From Amoebophrya sp. A120 (lineage: Eukaryota > Sar > Dinophyceae > Syndiniales > Amoebophryaceae): a DNA stretch of 64,000 bases. Made by a program: the position numbers and the translations under genes. The DNA is taken from NCBI GenBank assembly GCA_905178155.1, contig CAJINV010000004.1, positions 10,647,655 through 10,711,654 on the forward strand, written 5' to 3'. Under the pieces are notes generated by a model that was not told the origin of the DNA, did not search any database, and worked only from the letters and a program-made list of their open reading frames with translations. Positions 12,801 to 25,200 of the stretch are shown here, in pieces (the stretch's first letter is position 1; every line of letters starts with the position of its first letter).

Positions 12801-15391
12801 GAGGCGCCAAAAGTTCCCCGACAGAGGAATCTTCGTATCGAGAACAGAAAACTACAACTAGAAAGTCCGAGCCGTTTTCCACGACCCAAGCTGACCCCCA
12901 GTATCGTGCTGGTGAACCGACACAGCACAAAGGCTCAGCTACAAACCGAAGCCGAACGAAGGAAAACCGGAGAGAGCATCCTGGGGAGCAGAAACAGCAG
13001 AACAGAGCGGGAGCGGATGGAGAAGGGAGGGAAGGAAGAACTCCCACTGAGATGAACAAGGAAAAAGGAATCTCCGACCTGGAGTCTTCGGAAGACCGCG
13101 AGGCCGTGCAGACCGAGATCCCCATCGTCGCGCCGATAATCCCGCCCGCGCAGCTGATTGCGAGCAGCCACGAGGCGATCCTTGAGAAGGAGAACCAGCA
13201 GCCTGCGGGGACAGCGAAGTATGCAGCGGGGAGTCGTCGAGGTCGACGTGCACCTAGTACAACAACGGGAATAAAGCAGGAGGAGGGTCGTACACCAACC
13301 AGAAGCGGGACAACGCCTCCCGTGGTAGCACCACCACCGGCACAACCCAAGGAGCCAGCAAGAAAGCCGCCCCCCGAGGAACCGGCACCGCAGGCGAAAA
13401 CGGAGTTGATCGTGAAGGCCACGAGTGCCGGCCCGGTGTTTAAGGAGGCCGCGCCGTTCCGCGTTGCCTTGGACGTCCGCCACGACGCGCTCACCGGGCC
13501 ACTGTTCGGGCGAAAAGACCAGTCGCCAGCAACGCCTGTTTCGATCGGAGGGCGGGGTGGCGGGAGTAAGAGTGCTGGGGGTCTCGGAGGTGCTACGACG
13601 TCTTTATTGCAGACCCTGATCAACACTTGGATCGCGGGGGAGGGGCAGGAGAAAGAGAATGCGAAGATGACCAAGACGTCGCATGAAGAAGTTCTTGACC
13701 CTGCTTTCACTTCTACACACCGCAGCCACTCTGGTGCAGGAACCTCCGGGCGGCGGCCCGTGGCACCTGCTCGGGTGGGGCGCGCCTCCGTGGCCAAGAA
13801 GGCTGTGCAGGAGTACTTCTCTTCCAAGAAGAGAACTGCGAAAAATGGAAACAAGGCGAAGAAAACAACAAAAGAAGAAAATAAAAAATCAGAAGTAACG
13901 ATGATCAACGTGGTCCCCATCGTCCCCGATCCGCCTGTGTTTTTACAGCACCACGACGTAGGAGCAGCTGAGACACGACAAAAACAGACGTCTTCTACTA
14001 GCAGGAGGAGCGACAGCACCAGTGTTGGTCTATTGTCGCATCTGCTGCACCAGCACGACCAGAGAAATTATAAGCACCAGCATGAAGATCATCGGTTCCG
14101 AAGGGAGGAAAACACGGAGCGGACGCTGAGCGGAAGTGAATCTTATCAGGCTTTTTACAGAAGGAAAAATCATCCGCTGAAAATTTCTCAATCTGTCAGC
14201 AGTGCGGAGGCTGTACTGCAGCGCATGAAAACTACTAACCAGCGGAAGAGGAGGACGTCGGAGAAACGGAGAAAGTCTGGTGCCAGAGATTCATCGTTGT
14301 CGTCATCATCGTCTCGTCGGGGAAGGGGAAATGAAGATGAAGATGTCGTTTCAACAAGAACATCGTCACGGGGGAGCGGTGTTTCGTCTCCGCGCGGCGA
14401 GAGTGGTCAACAGCACAACCGCAAGGATAAAAAAGACACCAACGCTGCCACCCCCGGGAGGAGAAAATCAAGGTCACTTCGCGACAGCCCCGAGGAGCCC
14501 AAGACCGCGGTTGCGAAACGGTCGTACCAGACGTGGCAGGAGCTCTTGAAGAAGCAGCGGGACCGAAAGGCCAAGCAGGAACATCAAATCTTGAATGAGT
14601 ACCACAACCACGTTGCCATCGTTCGGGAGAAAACGAAGCAGACCGCCGCGGCGCAGCAGACAGAGCAGCAGAACCTGGAGAAGGAGCAGGAGCAGATCCG
14701 CCAGGAGGAGCTGCAGCAGGCGAAAAAGAAGAAAAAACTCGGGTTCGCGGAGACGCTGTTGGAAATTGGCCTGTTCGGGCAGAAGTTCGCGGTCATCATC
14801 GGATTCCAGACCTCGTACGTGATGGCCATCGAGATGTTCCCCACCAGTGTGCGCGCCACGGGCATGGCGGTGGCGCTGGCCGGGGGGCGCATCGGGGCGA
14901 TTGTCGCACCGTCGCTGTACGAAAAGATCCTGCTCGTGACGAACAGCCCCGCCGCGTTCTTTTTCTTTCTGATCGCGATGCTGGGAATCAACTTTTTCTT
15001 GCTCTTAGTCCTGCCCCTGCGGGAAACGGCAGGAAGGCCGCTGACCGAGACCGACAGCAGCAGCTCCGGGGCCAGCGAGCAGGAGGGACAGGAGGGAACG
15101 ATTGCTGGTGCCCTCGAGTCCTCCGATCCGTACGCGCCGAGGGTGATGCTGCTGGAGTTGCTGCACCCGGGCTACTACGAAAGCAAAATAAATCATGAAG
15201 ATCGACAATTTGTTCCAAGCGGTGACAAGAACGATCAAAACATCGCCGAGAAACCACGAAACGACGATTTTTATCAGAGGCAAAATGGAGGTACGACGGG
15301 GACCAGACCATCCACCCAAGACGAACCTGGTCACTCGCCTCTGCCGCCTCTCGCGCGACAGGCGGTGCCAGAGAAGAAAGGCGATGTGTGA
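9806..15391 (+). CDS. Major facilitator superfamily transporter, SV2/organic-ion type, tandem copy 2 with a giant loop
   Basis: Exons 9806-10093, 10353-10394, 10722-11107, 11323-12296, 12486-15391 total 1531 residues; the first ATG of the frame is used. The MFS core matches copy 1 (GIWLMDGAELILLSSLIRAV, GDSLGRR, GIGQPSGIAL, EMFPTSVRATG, GRIGAI). The region between about residues 570 and 1340 is an extremely long, charged, Ser/Lys/Glu-rich, probably disordered insertion just before the last transmembrane pair. Three introns are introners (10094, 10395, 12297) and one is GT-AG (11108-11322). None of its intron positions coincides with copy 1. Substrate unknown. Confidence 0.9.
10094..10347. mobile_element. 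Introner, family A
   Basis: TATGCATTGCAAAAATGTCT left, right end TTTGCAATCCATA. Exact target duplication gcgcg (10089-10093, 10348-10352). Excision gives MDGA-ELILLS, matching ADGAELLLLS of copy 1. Confidence 0.96.
10395..10716. mobile_element. Introner, family B (poly-C terminal repeat)
   Basis: Left end TATTGAGAGG then AAAAATCCCCCCTCCCCATA; right end is the inverse, ATATGGGGAGGGGGGATTTT, finishing TTTTGATA. Exact target duplication cgcag (10390-10394, 10717-10721). Excision joins IRAVAQ to EWQFTSMERG, matching the paralog. A second copy is at 48738-49058. Confidence 0.95.
12297..12480. mobile_element. Introner, separate small family
   Basis: Left TATGCATTTGCAAAAGTATC, right inverse of TATCCTAGGCAAAGTATCTT. 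Exact target duplication cgcgc (12292-12296, 12481-12485). Excision joins SLNLDA to PSHEHDK in frame. It carries TTTGTCATGC internally. Confidence 0.92.
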
Positions 15392-16118
15392 GTTGTACAA
15401 CCGATGGACAAGAAGTTTCAATAGAAGAATACAGTTTTTCTGAACGATTTTTTGAGAATACACAAGACGCCTGATGATGTTTTTTCTGTACAATTAACAA
15501 GTTTCTGAGAATAAAGACGCCGTAGACCACTGTTGATCCAAGATTGGCTGAGAATAAAGACGAAAATAGTACAAAAAGGCCACTGCAGGAGCCACAGGTA
15601 GAAGAAGAACCTTCGTGGGAAAGAATCCATGATGATGGACCCTTCGTACTACGAGATTGTACATGGTTTTGAGCAGCCGGTGAATAAATCACTGCAATTT
15701 TCCTTCGGCAAAGGTACGACCAGGATCAGGTTCAGGTTTCTTCTGGCGCGAAAGGATGAAGAAAATTCTAAAACCCGATCTTCTTCAATAAATCAAGAGA
15801 TCTGCTGGTGGTGGTGATCAGCGAAAGAACAGGAACCTTAAACAAACCAGCCATGTTTTGTAATGTCCTGTTGTGCTTCTACCTCGACCACCGGTTCGGA
15901 TTCGGCGATACTCGTGAAAAACAAAAAAATTCTAGGACAACTAGTACCTGCAAAAAATGTTACGACCTTTACAACTTCCAGGCGACTTTTCTTGCTGTGT
16001 CATTTCGATGAAAAAGATTCGTGCCAACACTGCGCGAACGGGACACTATCCAGCTAGTAAATGAAAGTAGCTAAGTTACTAGACAGACACAGAAAATCAC
16101 GTACAGACCGACGACACA
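15392..16118. other. Intergenic spacer
   Basis: AT-richer than the genes either side. I see no supported gene, RNA or repeat. Confidence 0.5.
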
Positions 16119-18239
16119 ATGGCCTACTCCAAGCGGGCGGGATCAGGCGACGCCGAAGACGACAACTTTTACTGCGAACTGGAACTGTGTCACGCGTCGA
16201 CCACCGCGCCCAACGAAGCCAGGTGCAACTCCGATGGAGATGAGGCCTCCAACGAGCCACACAGCACGAGTGAAAACGAGGCTGACCAACATGGAGGTAC
16301 ACGACCTGAAAGAACGGTGACTGAAGTTGTAGAGTCCTCTGCACGAACAGACGATGATCGTCAAGAAGACCCCTTGAAGCAGCTCCCAACCCTTTTGATC
16401 GGATACAGGAAGTCCGGGTATGCCATCCGGTTTAGTCCGAAAAGGCTAGTGATCACGAAGCGAGACCGGCGCGGGCGGTTGTTGCCAAGAATTGTCGAGT
16501 ATTGCAATGTGAACTTTTCCTCGAAAGCTGCTTTTTCCGATTGTGTCGCGGGTGGGAGTCACGAGAGAAGTTCTTGCAGCAGCAGTACTCGTCCACGGCC
16601 AACAAAGAGAAGTACAGAAGAGGAAACGCCAGCTACTGAGGGAGCCCGCGAACAAGGACCATTTCGCGGAAGTGCTTTCTGCGACTTTGAAAAGGCCTTG
16701 CTTGAGGAGAAGGTGCATGAAAAGAACTACGAAGCGGGAAATGCTGCACCTGGAGATCATGATGCGACACGGCGTCGAGACGGGTGGAACACAGTTGTAG
16801 ACGACGGCGTTCCCCCACCTCGCCCCTGGCTGTACAAACTGGTGCGCGACGGGCCGGACCCGGACAATTTCGGCCTGGATGCGGAGACCTACCCGCACGG
16901 GATCCTCGTCGCGAAACTCGACGAAGACACGGGCGAGTTTTGTCTCAAGGACAGATTGTTCATCCTCTCCGACGACAACCGAGTCGGAATTTTCGGCGAC
17001 TTTTCCCGAGAAGGGAAGTTGGAGCGCGGGAGGTATTGCACGATGGAGGGTTCATCTTGTGCTAGAGAAGATGAAGCAGAAGCTCAAGAACCTCAGGCTC
17101 CTGCTCCTCCGCTCATCGACGTTCTCACGGATTTGCGCCCGCTGTACGAGGAATTTCGCCGGTATGCTGTTCTGACGGAAGAGGAGCGTAGTCGAACTAC
17201 AACGGGGGCTGTGTCTAATTCCAAGTGTTCTTTCCTGTTTGACGCTTTCATCGCCGCGTTTCGACGGAATTTTCGAGACCGGATGGAAGCTTCGCTTTGC
17301 GGTTCGTACAAGAATTTTTATGAAAAAATGAAGGAAAGTTCTTGCCGCGGTGGTCTTCGCGACAAGAATATTAGCGGTGGAGAAATATTATTACCAGGGA
17401 ATAAAGACGGGTGTTTATTAGAATCACAATCCTTGTTCGGTGAGGACCTCACGACCGAAACGAGTCTGGGCCGGTTTCCACTCTTGCCCGACGCTTTTGA
17501 AGAACGAGCGGTTTGCGTCAAAGCGGCTGGATACAGCAAGTTTGACGATAACGATGTGGGTGGACAGCAGGAAGAAGCTAGCACTCCTTCTACGAAAGGC
17601 GAAGGTGCGGCAGATTCGGATGGCGGCAGCACAATGGTGAAAAAGAAGACTAGCCTCAAAAATTACGAAAACAATCCGGACCCTGGCGAGGGGCTATTCG
17701 CAAAGAAGCGGTTCGGCAAGGGCGAGCTGGTCGCTTTCTACAATGGGGTGCGGATCTCGCAGGCGGTGTGTGACGGCAGAGACTGGAAAGAAAACGGGAA
17801 CTGTGTAACTTTGTGGAAAGATGAGAAAGTAGATGCATCTTCATCCGACGGCGCTTCCCATGCGGCAACTTCATCTTCTACGCCAGGTGGCGGTGGCGGT
17901 GGCGTTGTGATCGATATCCCGGTGTCGCACAATCGACTGACCGACTACCGCGCCACCGTGGGGCACAAGGCGAACCACTCCCAGAAAAAGGTGAATGCGC
18001 GATATGGCCCGTACACCGCGCATCCCCGGTTCGGCGACATTGTGTGCATCCGCGCTGTGAAGGCGATTGGGGTGGGGGAGGAAGTGTTCTGCGACTACGG
18101 CTATGTGGAGAACAGCGGAGGAAAGGAAGTGACGAAGGAGAATAAAGCAGCTTCCGAAAAAGGAGAAAAGGTACCCTCACATTGCCGCGAGAAAGATGTC
18201 AACCAGACTGCACCGGACTGGTGGCACCCGGACTTGTGA
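16119..18239 (+). CDS. SETD7-like lysine methyltransferase
   Basis: A single 706-residue open frame with no intron. The C-terminal third is a SET domain most like animal SETD7 (SET7/9): GEGLFAKKRFGKGELVAFYNG near residue 520, VRISQ...DGRDW, the cofactor and substrate motif GHKANHS near 614, HPRFGDIVCIRAVKAI, then EEVFCDYGY with the expected catalytic-pocket tyrosines. The extreme C-terminus APDWWHPDL resembles the SETD7 tail that closes the active site. Upstream, residues about 225-310 (WLYKLVRDG...GIFGDFSREGKLERGRY) resemble the region linking MORN-type strands to SET, but I cannot count clear MORN repeats. SETD7 monomethylates H3K4 and other proteins; the target here is unknown. Low-complexity segments interrupt the SET domain. 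Confidence 0.88.
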   Translation: MAYSKRAGSGDAEDDNFYCELELCHASTTAPNEARCNSDGDEASNEPHSTSENEADQHGGTRPERTVTEVVESSARTDDDRQEDPLKQLPTLLIGYRKSGYAIRFSPKRLVITKRDRRGRLLPRIVEYCNVNFSSKAAFSDCVAGGSHERSSCSSSTRPRPTKRSTEEETPATEGAREQGPFRGSAFCDFEKALLEEKVHEKNYEAGNAAPGDHDATRRRDGWNTVVDDGVPPPRPWLYKLVRDGPDPDNFGLDAETYPHGILVAKLDEDTGEFCLKDRLFILSDDNRVGIFGDFSREGKLERGRYCTMEGSSCAREDEAEAQEPQAPAPPLIDVLTDLRPLYEEFRRYAVLTEEERSRTTTGAVSNSKCSFLFDAFIAAFRRNFRDRMEASLCGSYKNFYEKMKESSCRGGLRDKNISGGEILLPGNKDGCLLESQSLFGEDLTTETSLGRFPLLPDAFEERAVCVKAAGYSKFDDNDVGGQQEEASTPSTKGEGAADSDGGSTMVKKKTSLKNYENNPDPGEGLFAKKRFGKGELVAFYNGVRISQAVCDGRDWKENGNCVTLWKDEKVDASSSDGASHAATSSSTPGGGGGGVVIDIPVSHNRLTDYRATVGHKANHSQKKVNARYGPYTAHPRFGDIVCIRAVKAIGVGEEVFCDYGYVENSGGKEVTKENKAASEKGEKVPSHCREKDVNQTAPDWWHPDL

Positions 18240-19263
18240 CGTCGCGGGCGGGCCAGCAAGTGGGCAGGACGAGAGCTCCAGTGAAGGGAAAGCACGATGC
18301 TGAACCACAGACGTGGGTCCGGAACTACTTGTAAAGTGAGTAATGAAGAATTTGTGACGACCTCTGAAGATGTCGATGTGTCTAAATCTTCAAGCGACAA
18401 ATAAAGAAATGAACTCAACCGTCACCCGGTGGTCTTGTTTCGAAAAAACTACCCAGTGCGGTAGGAAAAATAACTTTTCACTCCTTGCTGTTCCAAACCC
18501 CAAACCGTCGTCGAAGCAAAGAGAACGTTCGTCGGATCCTTCAAATTCTGATATTGATCATGTGAACGTCCCCTGCTACTCTAGCAGCTTTCATATGTGG
18601 CGGGCACTAGCAGATTTCATATTTGCATATACGATTTTTCGCCGCGGAAATAACAATTGGCCCTTACCGATTCAAAATGAAAAATTGCGTCGATGCAAAA
18701 TTGCAAAAACCAAAAGATCAATACCCCTGCTCCCATGATCTTGTTCTTGAAAACGATATCTGGAAGGTTCGACGATGAAGATGGCAACGTGTGATCCTCT
18801 GCTGAGTAGGGGTCACGACATGGTTCATCTGAAAAAAAAAACTCCCTACTTGTTCGGCTTGTTCGATACCAAAATCTCGTCCAAGACGATTTCCCGCGCT
18901 CGGATGATCAGGAGATGAAATATCACACTCCTCAACATATTTCCGTCCAACTTGTTGCCAATGACAGCAACAGGCAGTGATAGCCGCATTTCTTCTAGTG
19001 AATGAAGAATGTAGTCAGGCGACAACGTTGTTTTCTTCAAAGTTCCAGGCATTGATATAGCCTGCTGAGCATCATTCTTCCTAGATAGAAGAGCTATATC
19101 TATCAACAACTAAGTAGCCTATTTGTTGGGCGTGCTTCGTGTGCAGAAATAGCAACGCAAAATCTTTGCGACCCCTTCCATTGTGCCTTTATCTAATATT
19201 CACAGCCCCACCTTCGACGTTTTGGTTTTCTTTCTCTGCAGTAGAACTGTAGTTCCATACAAG
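18240..19263. other. Intergenic spacer
   Basis: About 1 kb without a supported gene. Short open frames on both strands lack motifs or homologous patterns. Confidence 0.5.
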
Positions 19264-22200
19264 ATGAAAGCTCGCCTCTTGTGGATCACTCTGATCTGCC
19301 TATGTCTATCGTCGCAGCAGCTTGGTACGGTCTACTCGTCCAGAGCAGCGCCTAGCACCGCACCGCGCAGGAATCCTGCAAGCCTATCGAAGAGTAGTTC
19401 CAAACCGGCTGTGAAAGAAGTTTTCGGAATCGCGGCGGCGGCCTTCTGTGAGATTGTGCTCGACACCGAAAGCAATCTGCTGAACCGGGTGAAATGGGAA
19501 CTGAATGCAACTTCTGGGGTTGACCCTGACCCAAAGAAGGCCGACGCTCCGTCTGACGCTGAATTTTCTGAAAACAGCTGGTCTGCTGTGCTCTACAAGG
19601 CGGCGTTCGACCTGCGAGGGCTGAACCACGGACCCATTCGTCGGGTCATCAACAGCCTCGAAGAGGTGGTTGCCCCATCGTCGCGGCTGCGAGATGATGA
19701 GCGGAGTACAAAGTTAGAGCGGGATGCGCTTATCTACAGCCGGCTGCAGATTCTGGATGCGTTAGAGGCCTTTCAGGTGCAGCCCGACGTGGTTCATGAG
19801 CAGTTGGCCAAGCGGTGTGCGAAGGAACTGATGTTTCAACAAGTAGAGTTCCTTCCTTCAAAAATACTCGCTAACACGACCCTGTCAATGGCTTTGCAGG
19901 CCAATGGTCAACAGGAAGTGCAGCTTCGGGAGCAAGTAGATCCTCTCACAGCTCATCAACAAAGTAGCGTCATGCACCGCCAGCTACAGGAGCGCTACGA
20001 CTTCGTCTGGCTGTACATGTTTCAAGGCAACCCGGTGCGGCTGGCGATCCGCACCGAGCTGACGAAGCGCTTCGTGGATTCGTCTGACGACCGGGTCGTG
20101 CACTACGAGCTGACGGCCAGCGCGAAGCCGCATTGGGTCGGTTCTGTCTGCGAGGTGGATCAGATTTCGGACACTATCGGACGCGACTATCCGATGGGCA
20201 CCGAGAGCCAGATCGCCAGGACACTGGCAGCGGGGTTACACGAGTCTCAAGAGTTCGCCCGCAGGTCAGCACCAACAGCCGGCCTGGAGATCGGGTCTGG
20301 AAGGTTTTTCCTGCAGTCCAGCAGAGAAGCCGTGGCTTTTTTGTTCGTTCAAAATAACTTCGGATACGGATCTTTGCGCTCATCTGAGGATCATGTCGTC
20401 TCGCCGAGCCACGCTTGCGGCAGCGCCACAGGAGGTATGTCGGAATTTACACCGGAAGAGCTATCGAAGCAGTTTTCGCAGCACCAAGTTGCGCAGGCCT
20501 GTTTGGCGGTGATGCAGCAGCCCACGGAGCAATTCTGCATCGGTCCAACCCATGACCGGAAAAGTGCGGGTCTATCGTCGAAGCAAGATGTGAAAAAGCT
20601 TCCCACCCTGTGCTCCTCCTGTCCTGATTTAGAAGTCAAGGGTGGAGCTGTCAACTTCCCTGCACTGGAGCTAAGCAATGTGGAGCTCCTTCAACTCGCG
20701 ATGCGCGTTGCCGTGCGAAAGCGGAGCGATTTTGTAGCAGAAGTGCGGCGACATCGAGAGCCGAACGCGAAAAACCCGCCATCTCCGCCGTTATTTGACT
20801 TCTTCAGCAAGGCGCTGGCGGAGGTACGCGGGCCTGGCAGTTGGGCAAAGAAGTCGGCGGCGTTGTACAAGACAGATCATATTACACTAGACGATCATGC
20901 GGAGTACAACGACACACCGCCAGTCGCGTCGGAGATCCTTACGGAAATTTGTGGCCCGCTCCTACAACCCTTTGTGAACCTGACCCAAACGCCTGTGAAA
21001 TTGCTAGCAAAAATAAGTGAAAATCGCAGAGGTCTTAGCTGGAACAGCTTCGCCCGGCGCGGGTTGGTCATGCTCCAGGTGTCGCCTGGTCGCGGGGCAG
21101 GCCTAGATTCGCCCACAACTGCGGCTGCGCCGGTAGGTTATCACGAGGAAGGCCCCGAGAACCTCTTGTTCTTTCCCCTGACCGCACTCCGCCACGACGA
21201 CCCATCTTCGACGCCCTCGGCTGTTTTTACTCCTTCCGGAGCGAAATCTCGAATGGAAGTCCGGGTCGGGGGCCTGATTCCAAGCGGACCTTGGGATGAA
21301 ACTGGCACCGAAAAGGAAGAGAAGAACGCAGGCCCACCTAATTACGCAATCTTTTTCGATTTTGAGGAGGTCGAGCCGGAGGACGCAGCAGCGCAGCACG
21401 CCGCCAGGGCGGGGCCCGAAACATCTGCAGGTGCACGGGGAAACCATCAACAGGATCCAAATCGTTTTTCTCCGAGGTCAGCGAGAACGAGAGCGTCGGG
21501 GAATAAAACAACCGCCCGGGTGTATTTTTCTGCCCTTGCCTTTGAGGCCTTGGAAAACCATCACGCACGCAGGGCGAGAGAAGCTAAAGAGAGTTACTTT
21601 GCTTCGTCCGTCGCGAGGCGCAGGGATCCGAGAGACCCGCACGGCTGGGGCGCGAGCGCCCGGAAGCAGATGGGCAGGCCGGTTTCGTTTCCGGACACCA
21701 GGGACACCAAGCCGAACAATTTAGGACAGCGGAAGCTCTTCGAAGGGGCCCTGCTGCCGACGTGGGAGGAGTATGACCTGCTCACCGAAGTGATCGGCCA
21801 GGGGATTGCTTTGCAGGAAGTGATGCTGGCTGCGGGTCGGGGCCAGCTACGTGGCGGCGGGTCTAGTACTTTTGCTCTGTTGAAAAAGCACAAGGAGCTC
21901 GAGGCAGAGACTTTCTTCCTGCTCGGGAAGGATACTGCTGCCGCGTCGACCACGCCGTCAGGCGGCACTGCGGCAGGGGGAGAGGGAATATCGCCTCCTT
22001 CGAGGGTGGAGTCCCGGGACGGACCAATTCGCCGTCGCCGCCAGACGCGGAGCCCGTCCATTCCTTTCTCCCGGAATCATGCCGCCCGACGCAGAAACAG
22101 TAAAGGGCGCAAGAGGACTTCCAGGGCCCCAACTGCAGACGGGGCAACAAGAGCTCCAAGTGCAGAGAGCAGGAACAAAGAAAATGCTAGTTCTGCAAGT

Positions 22201-25200
22201 ATGATTCGACGGGAGCTCCGGGAGGAGATACAGAACGGGTTCACGGCGCTTCACCCCGGCATCGTGGAGACAATGACGCAGCATTTGCAGAGTCTGCCCC
22301 TGTTGCAGCGCTGCGGCGTGCGCATCGACCTGTTCGGGTCCGCGTTGAACGGGTTCGGCACACCGAGCAGTGACCTTGACATCTCGTTCACGCCCACGAA
22401 GCCGTGTTCTTTGAGCACACTGCTGCTCCATGACCTTTTGTCGGAGCCGAAAGACAAAGCGGCCCAAGTCCCCATTGAGTTTCGCTCCAGTCAGACCACC
22501 GTGCGAAAGGACGGGAAACTGGTTTTTGCTCCTGCCACCTCGTCCACGAGAACCAGCAACGCTCGCGGTACTACTAGCCCAACACCCACTTGTACTAGTA
22601 GTGCAGCCCCCTCGGAGCAGCCGCAGTGGTCAACAGCAACCGCACTTGGGGGCGAGGACGAGCGCACGCTTAACAGTGTCGATTTTTCTGACAGCGAGCA
22701 ACGACAGCGGTACAAAAACCGGTTCTGGTTCCTGGAAAACCTCACCCAAGGCTTGTTTCGCACCGACGCGGCGCACACGGGTAACATCCTGGTGCAAGAA
22801 GACGACGTGTTGATGAAGTGGGTGTCCGTGAAACTGAACCGCAATCCCCCAGCACCCGCGCACCAATTTGGAACAACGACTGCTCCTCCGGGCACCAGCA
22901 ACGACGGGTGGGTGCAGGCCAAGGGGACCTTCGCCGTCAAGTCCACCCTGCTGCACACCCTCCCGGAGGAGAAGAGCAAGCGGGAACGGCGGTTGACCAG
23001 TGAGGCGGTCCGAGGACGCGAAGATGTTTATTCCACCGAGGGGGTGGTGCAGGTGGTGGACAAGAACTCAGGTCGTGGTGCAGCGGTTTGGACGTACTTT
23101 ACCGTGGACCTGACCGTGAACAACTTCGCACCGGAGGCACGGCGAAAACGCGACACGCTGCGCCAGATCGCAGTGTCCGACCCGGTGCTCCGGACGGTGG
23201 GCCGCCTGTTCCTCAAGTTCGCCAAGCGCTCCGGCCTCACCGGCACGGCGCACGAATACGGCTTCGAGCGGATGCCTTCCTTCCGCTTCATGCTCATCTT
23301 TCTGCAGTGGGTGGTAAAGGAGAGGTTCTTCGAATTAAGCTTCGTCCGTAGTAAAATCATACCCTCCAGGAGCACCGTCGACGGCGACGTGTCCGTACCG
23401 CAATTCACGGCAAATTTGTCGAAAAACTCCGCTTTTCAGGCGCACTACAAGCAGCTTTCGAAGAAAGAGGGGGAAGTAGCTGAAGCCGACATGATGATCG
23501 CATTTGTGGAAACGTTGTACCGAAAGTTGATAACCTACGTGAACACCACAGTGCTCTCCGTGGTTGACCACCACGCGGGCCCGCGCGACTCGCTCCTCCG
23601 GCCCGAAGATTTCCTGTCGCGGTTCGCGCTGCTGGTGCAGAATCAGCAGATTCAGCAGCCTGTAGTATTTGCGCCGTCGATTCAACCTTTTCCCCCTATG
23701 TACCAGGGGAGAAACCCCTGGGTCGGGGCGTTCGGCGGAACAGGAGTCGTGGGGGCAGCCACGTCGCCGCTGCGCGAGCACAGGAGTGTGCGACTTGCGG
23801 AGGTCAGGCAGTCGCTGTGGTCCTGGGATCCCTGGTTGCCGCCGGACAACCGGACGAGCTTCAAGTATTACAACCCAAAATTGTTTTTCTCCGCCTTCCA
23901 CGACGAAGCCTACCGTTTGGAACAGGCGTACCAGAACGAAACATCGAGTGCAGCTGGTTGTACCGAAGTACCGTCTCCCTCGACCACTGGTGCCGAGTCA
24001 CCGTCGCGGCGGGGGCTGAACCTGTCCGCACCGGTCTTCGTCCCCGGGGCGCCATGTGAAGGAGCTCTCACTTCTGGAGCTTTCGGCCCGGGAGGTGGGT
24101 TCGTCGGTTCCGTCGCCGGAGGAACAGGGGGAGGCGCTTGCGTTGGAAACAGTGGTATCTTTTGTGGAAGTCCGCCGTTAGGTGGGGTCGTGCCCCAGCA
24201 GGGAGGGGCGTCGCCTTCCTCCTTTGCGTTGCCTTCCTCCTTACCACTGCTAGTGCATCAGAGGACTACAACAACAGCTCCCGTACCATCCTCAACCTCA
24301 ACGTCAACGCCACCCACGGGATCTTATATTTATACCGCCCCGGCGCCACATCGACAGAAATCGCGTCCAAGTAGGACGAGCAATAGTTCATTCTCGGGCC
24401 CGGGTCTATTTTTACCCTCATCGCAGCCCCCAGTATACGCCGCACCCAGTGTTGTAGATCTGCCTCCAGCACCCTACATCCCTTCACAGGAGGACAACAG
24501 ACACGGAAAAATATTTGGAACACCAGCAGACGTATTAAGCCCTTGTGATGTAGTTCAACATACTACATCAACTTTTGCTGAGCAGCTCGTGACGGCAAAG
24601 CCACATGATTCGCGACATAATTCGGAGGGCAGTTCTTGTTCTGTGACTACACCCTCAGGTGGCCATAGTCGTTCCTCGCCAGCCACCACCGCGCAAGTGG
24701 CTACGACGGGTGGTGCAGCTGCTTCCTCCTCCACGGCCGCGCCGCTTCCGCTTCCCCCTCCTCGTCGATCCGTAAACAAGCTGCAGAACAGGGCCTACAA
24801 TCCCAAAGCGGATCGACCCCGCACTTGTTCCGAAGATGCTGGAGGTGTTGATGTTGTACCTGCCCCGGAGGTCGCGCCAGCAGCAGAAGCGGAGCAAACA
24901 GAGCGAGAGGCAGGTATTGTAGGGAAGGCTGATGACGGCACGCTCCTGCAAGGCGGTGGAGGTAGTAGAAGCAGTTCTAGAACTAGCATACGGCGCAGAG
25001 CAACATCAAGGCCCGCAGCCACACGGAGGAGCAGGAGCCCGAACAATCGTCCCACCACCAGCGGGAGAACCGAAGAACTGACTCTGGTACAACAACAACA
25101 GTCTCCACCCTGGCCCGCCGCGCAAGAAGTTGTTCACCTAGATGTTGGTAGTCGTCGTCCTTCAGGTGGAACTATTTTTGGGTCTTCACAAGAAGAAGAG

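Noticed and set aside
12529-14019. 496-codon open frame on the minus strand
   Set aside because: It lies antisense to the disordered loop of transporter copy 2, has repetitive Ser/Val/Phe-rich composition and no motif. It is a shadow of biased codon use.
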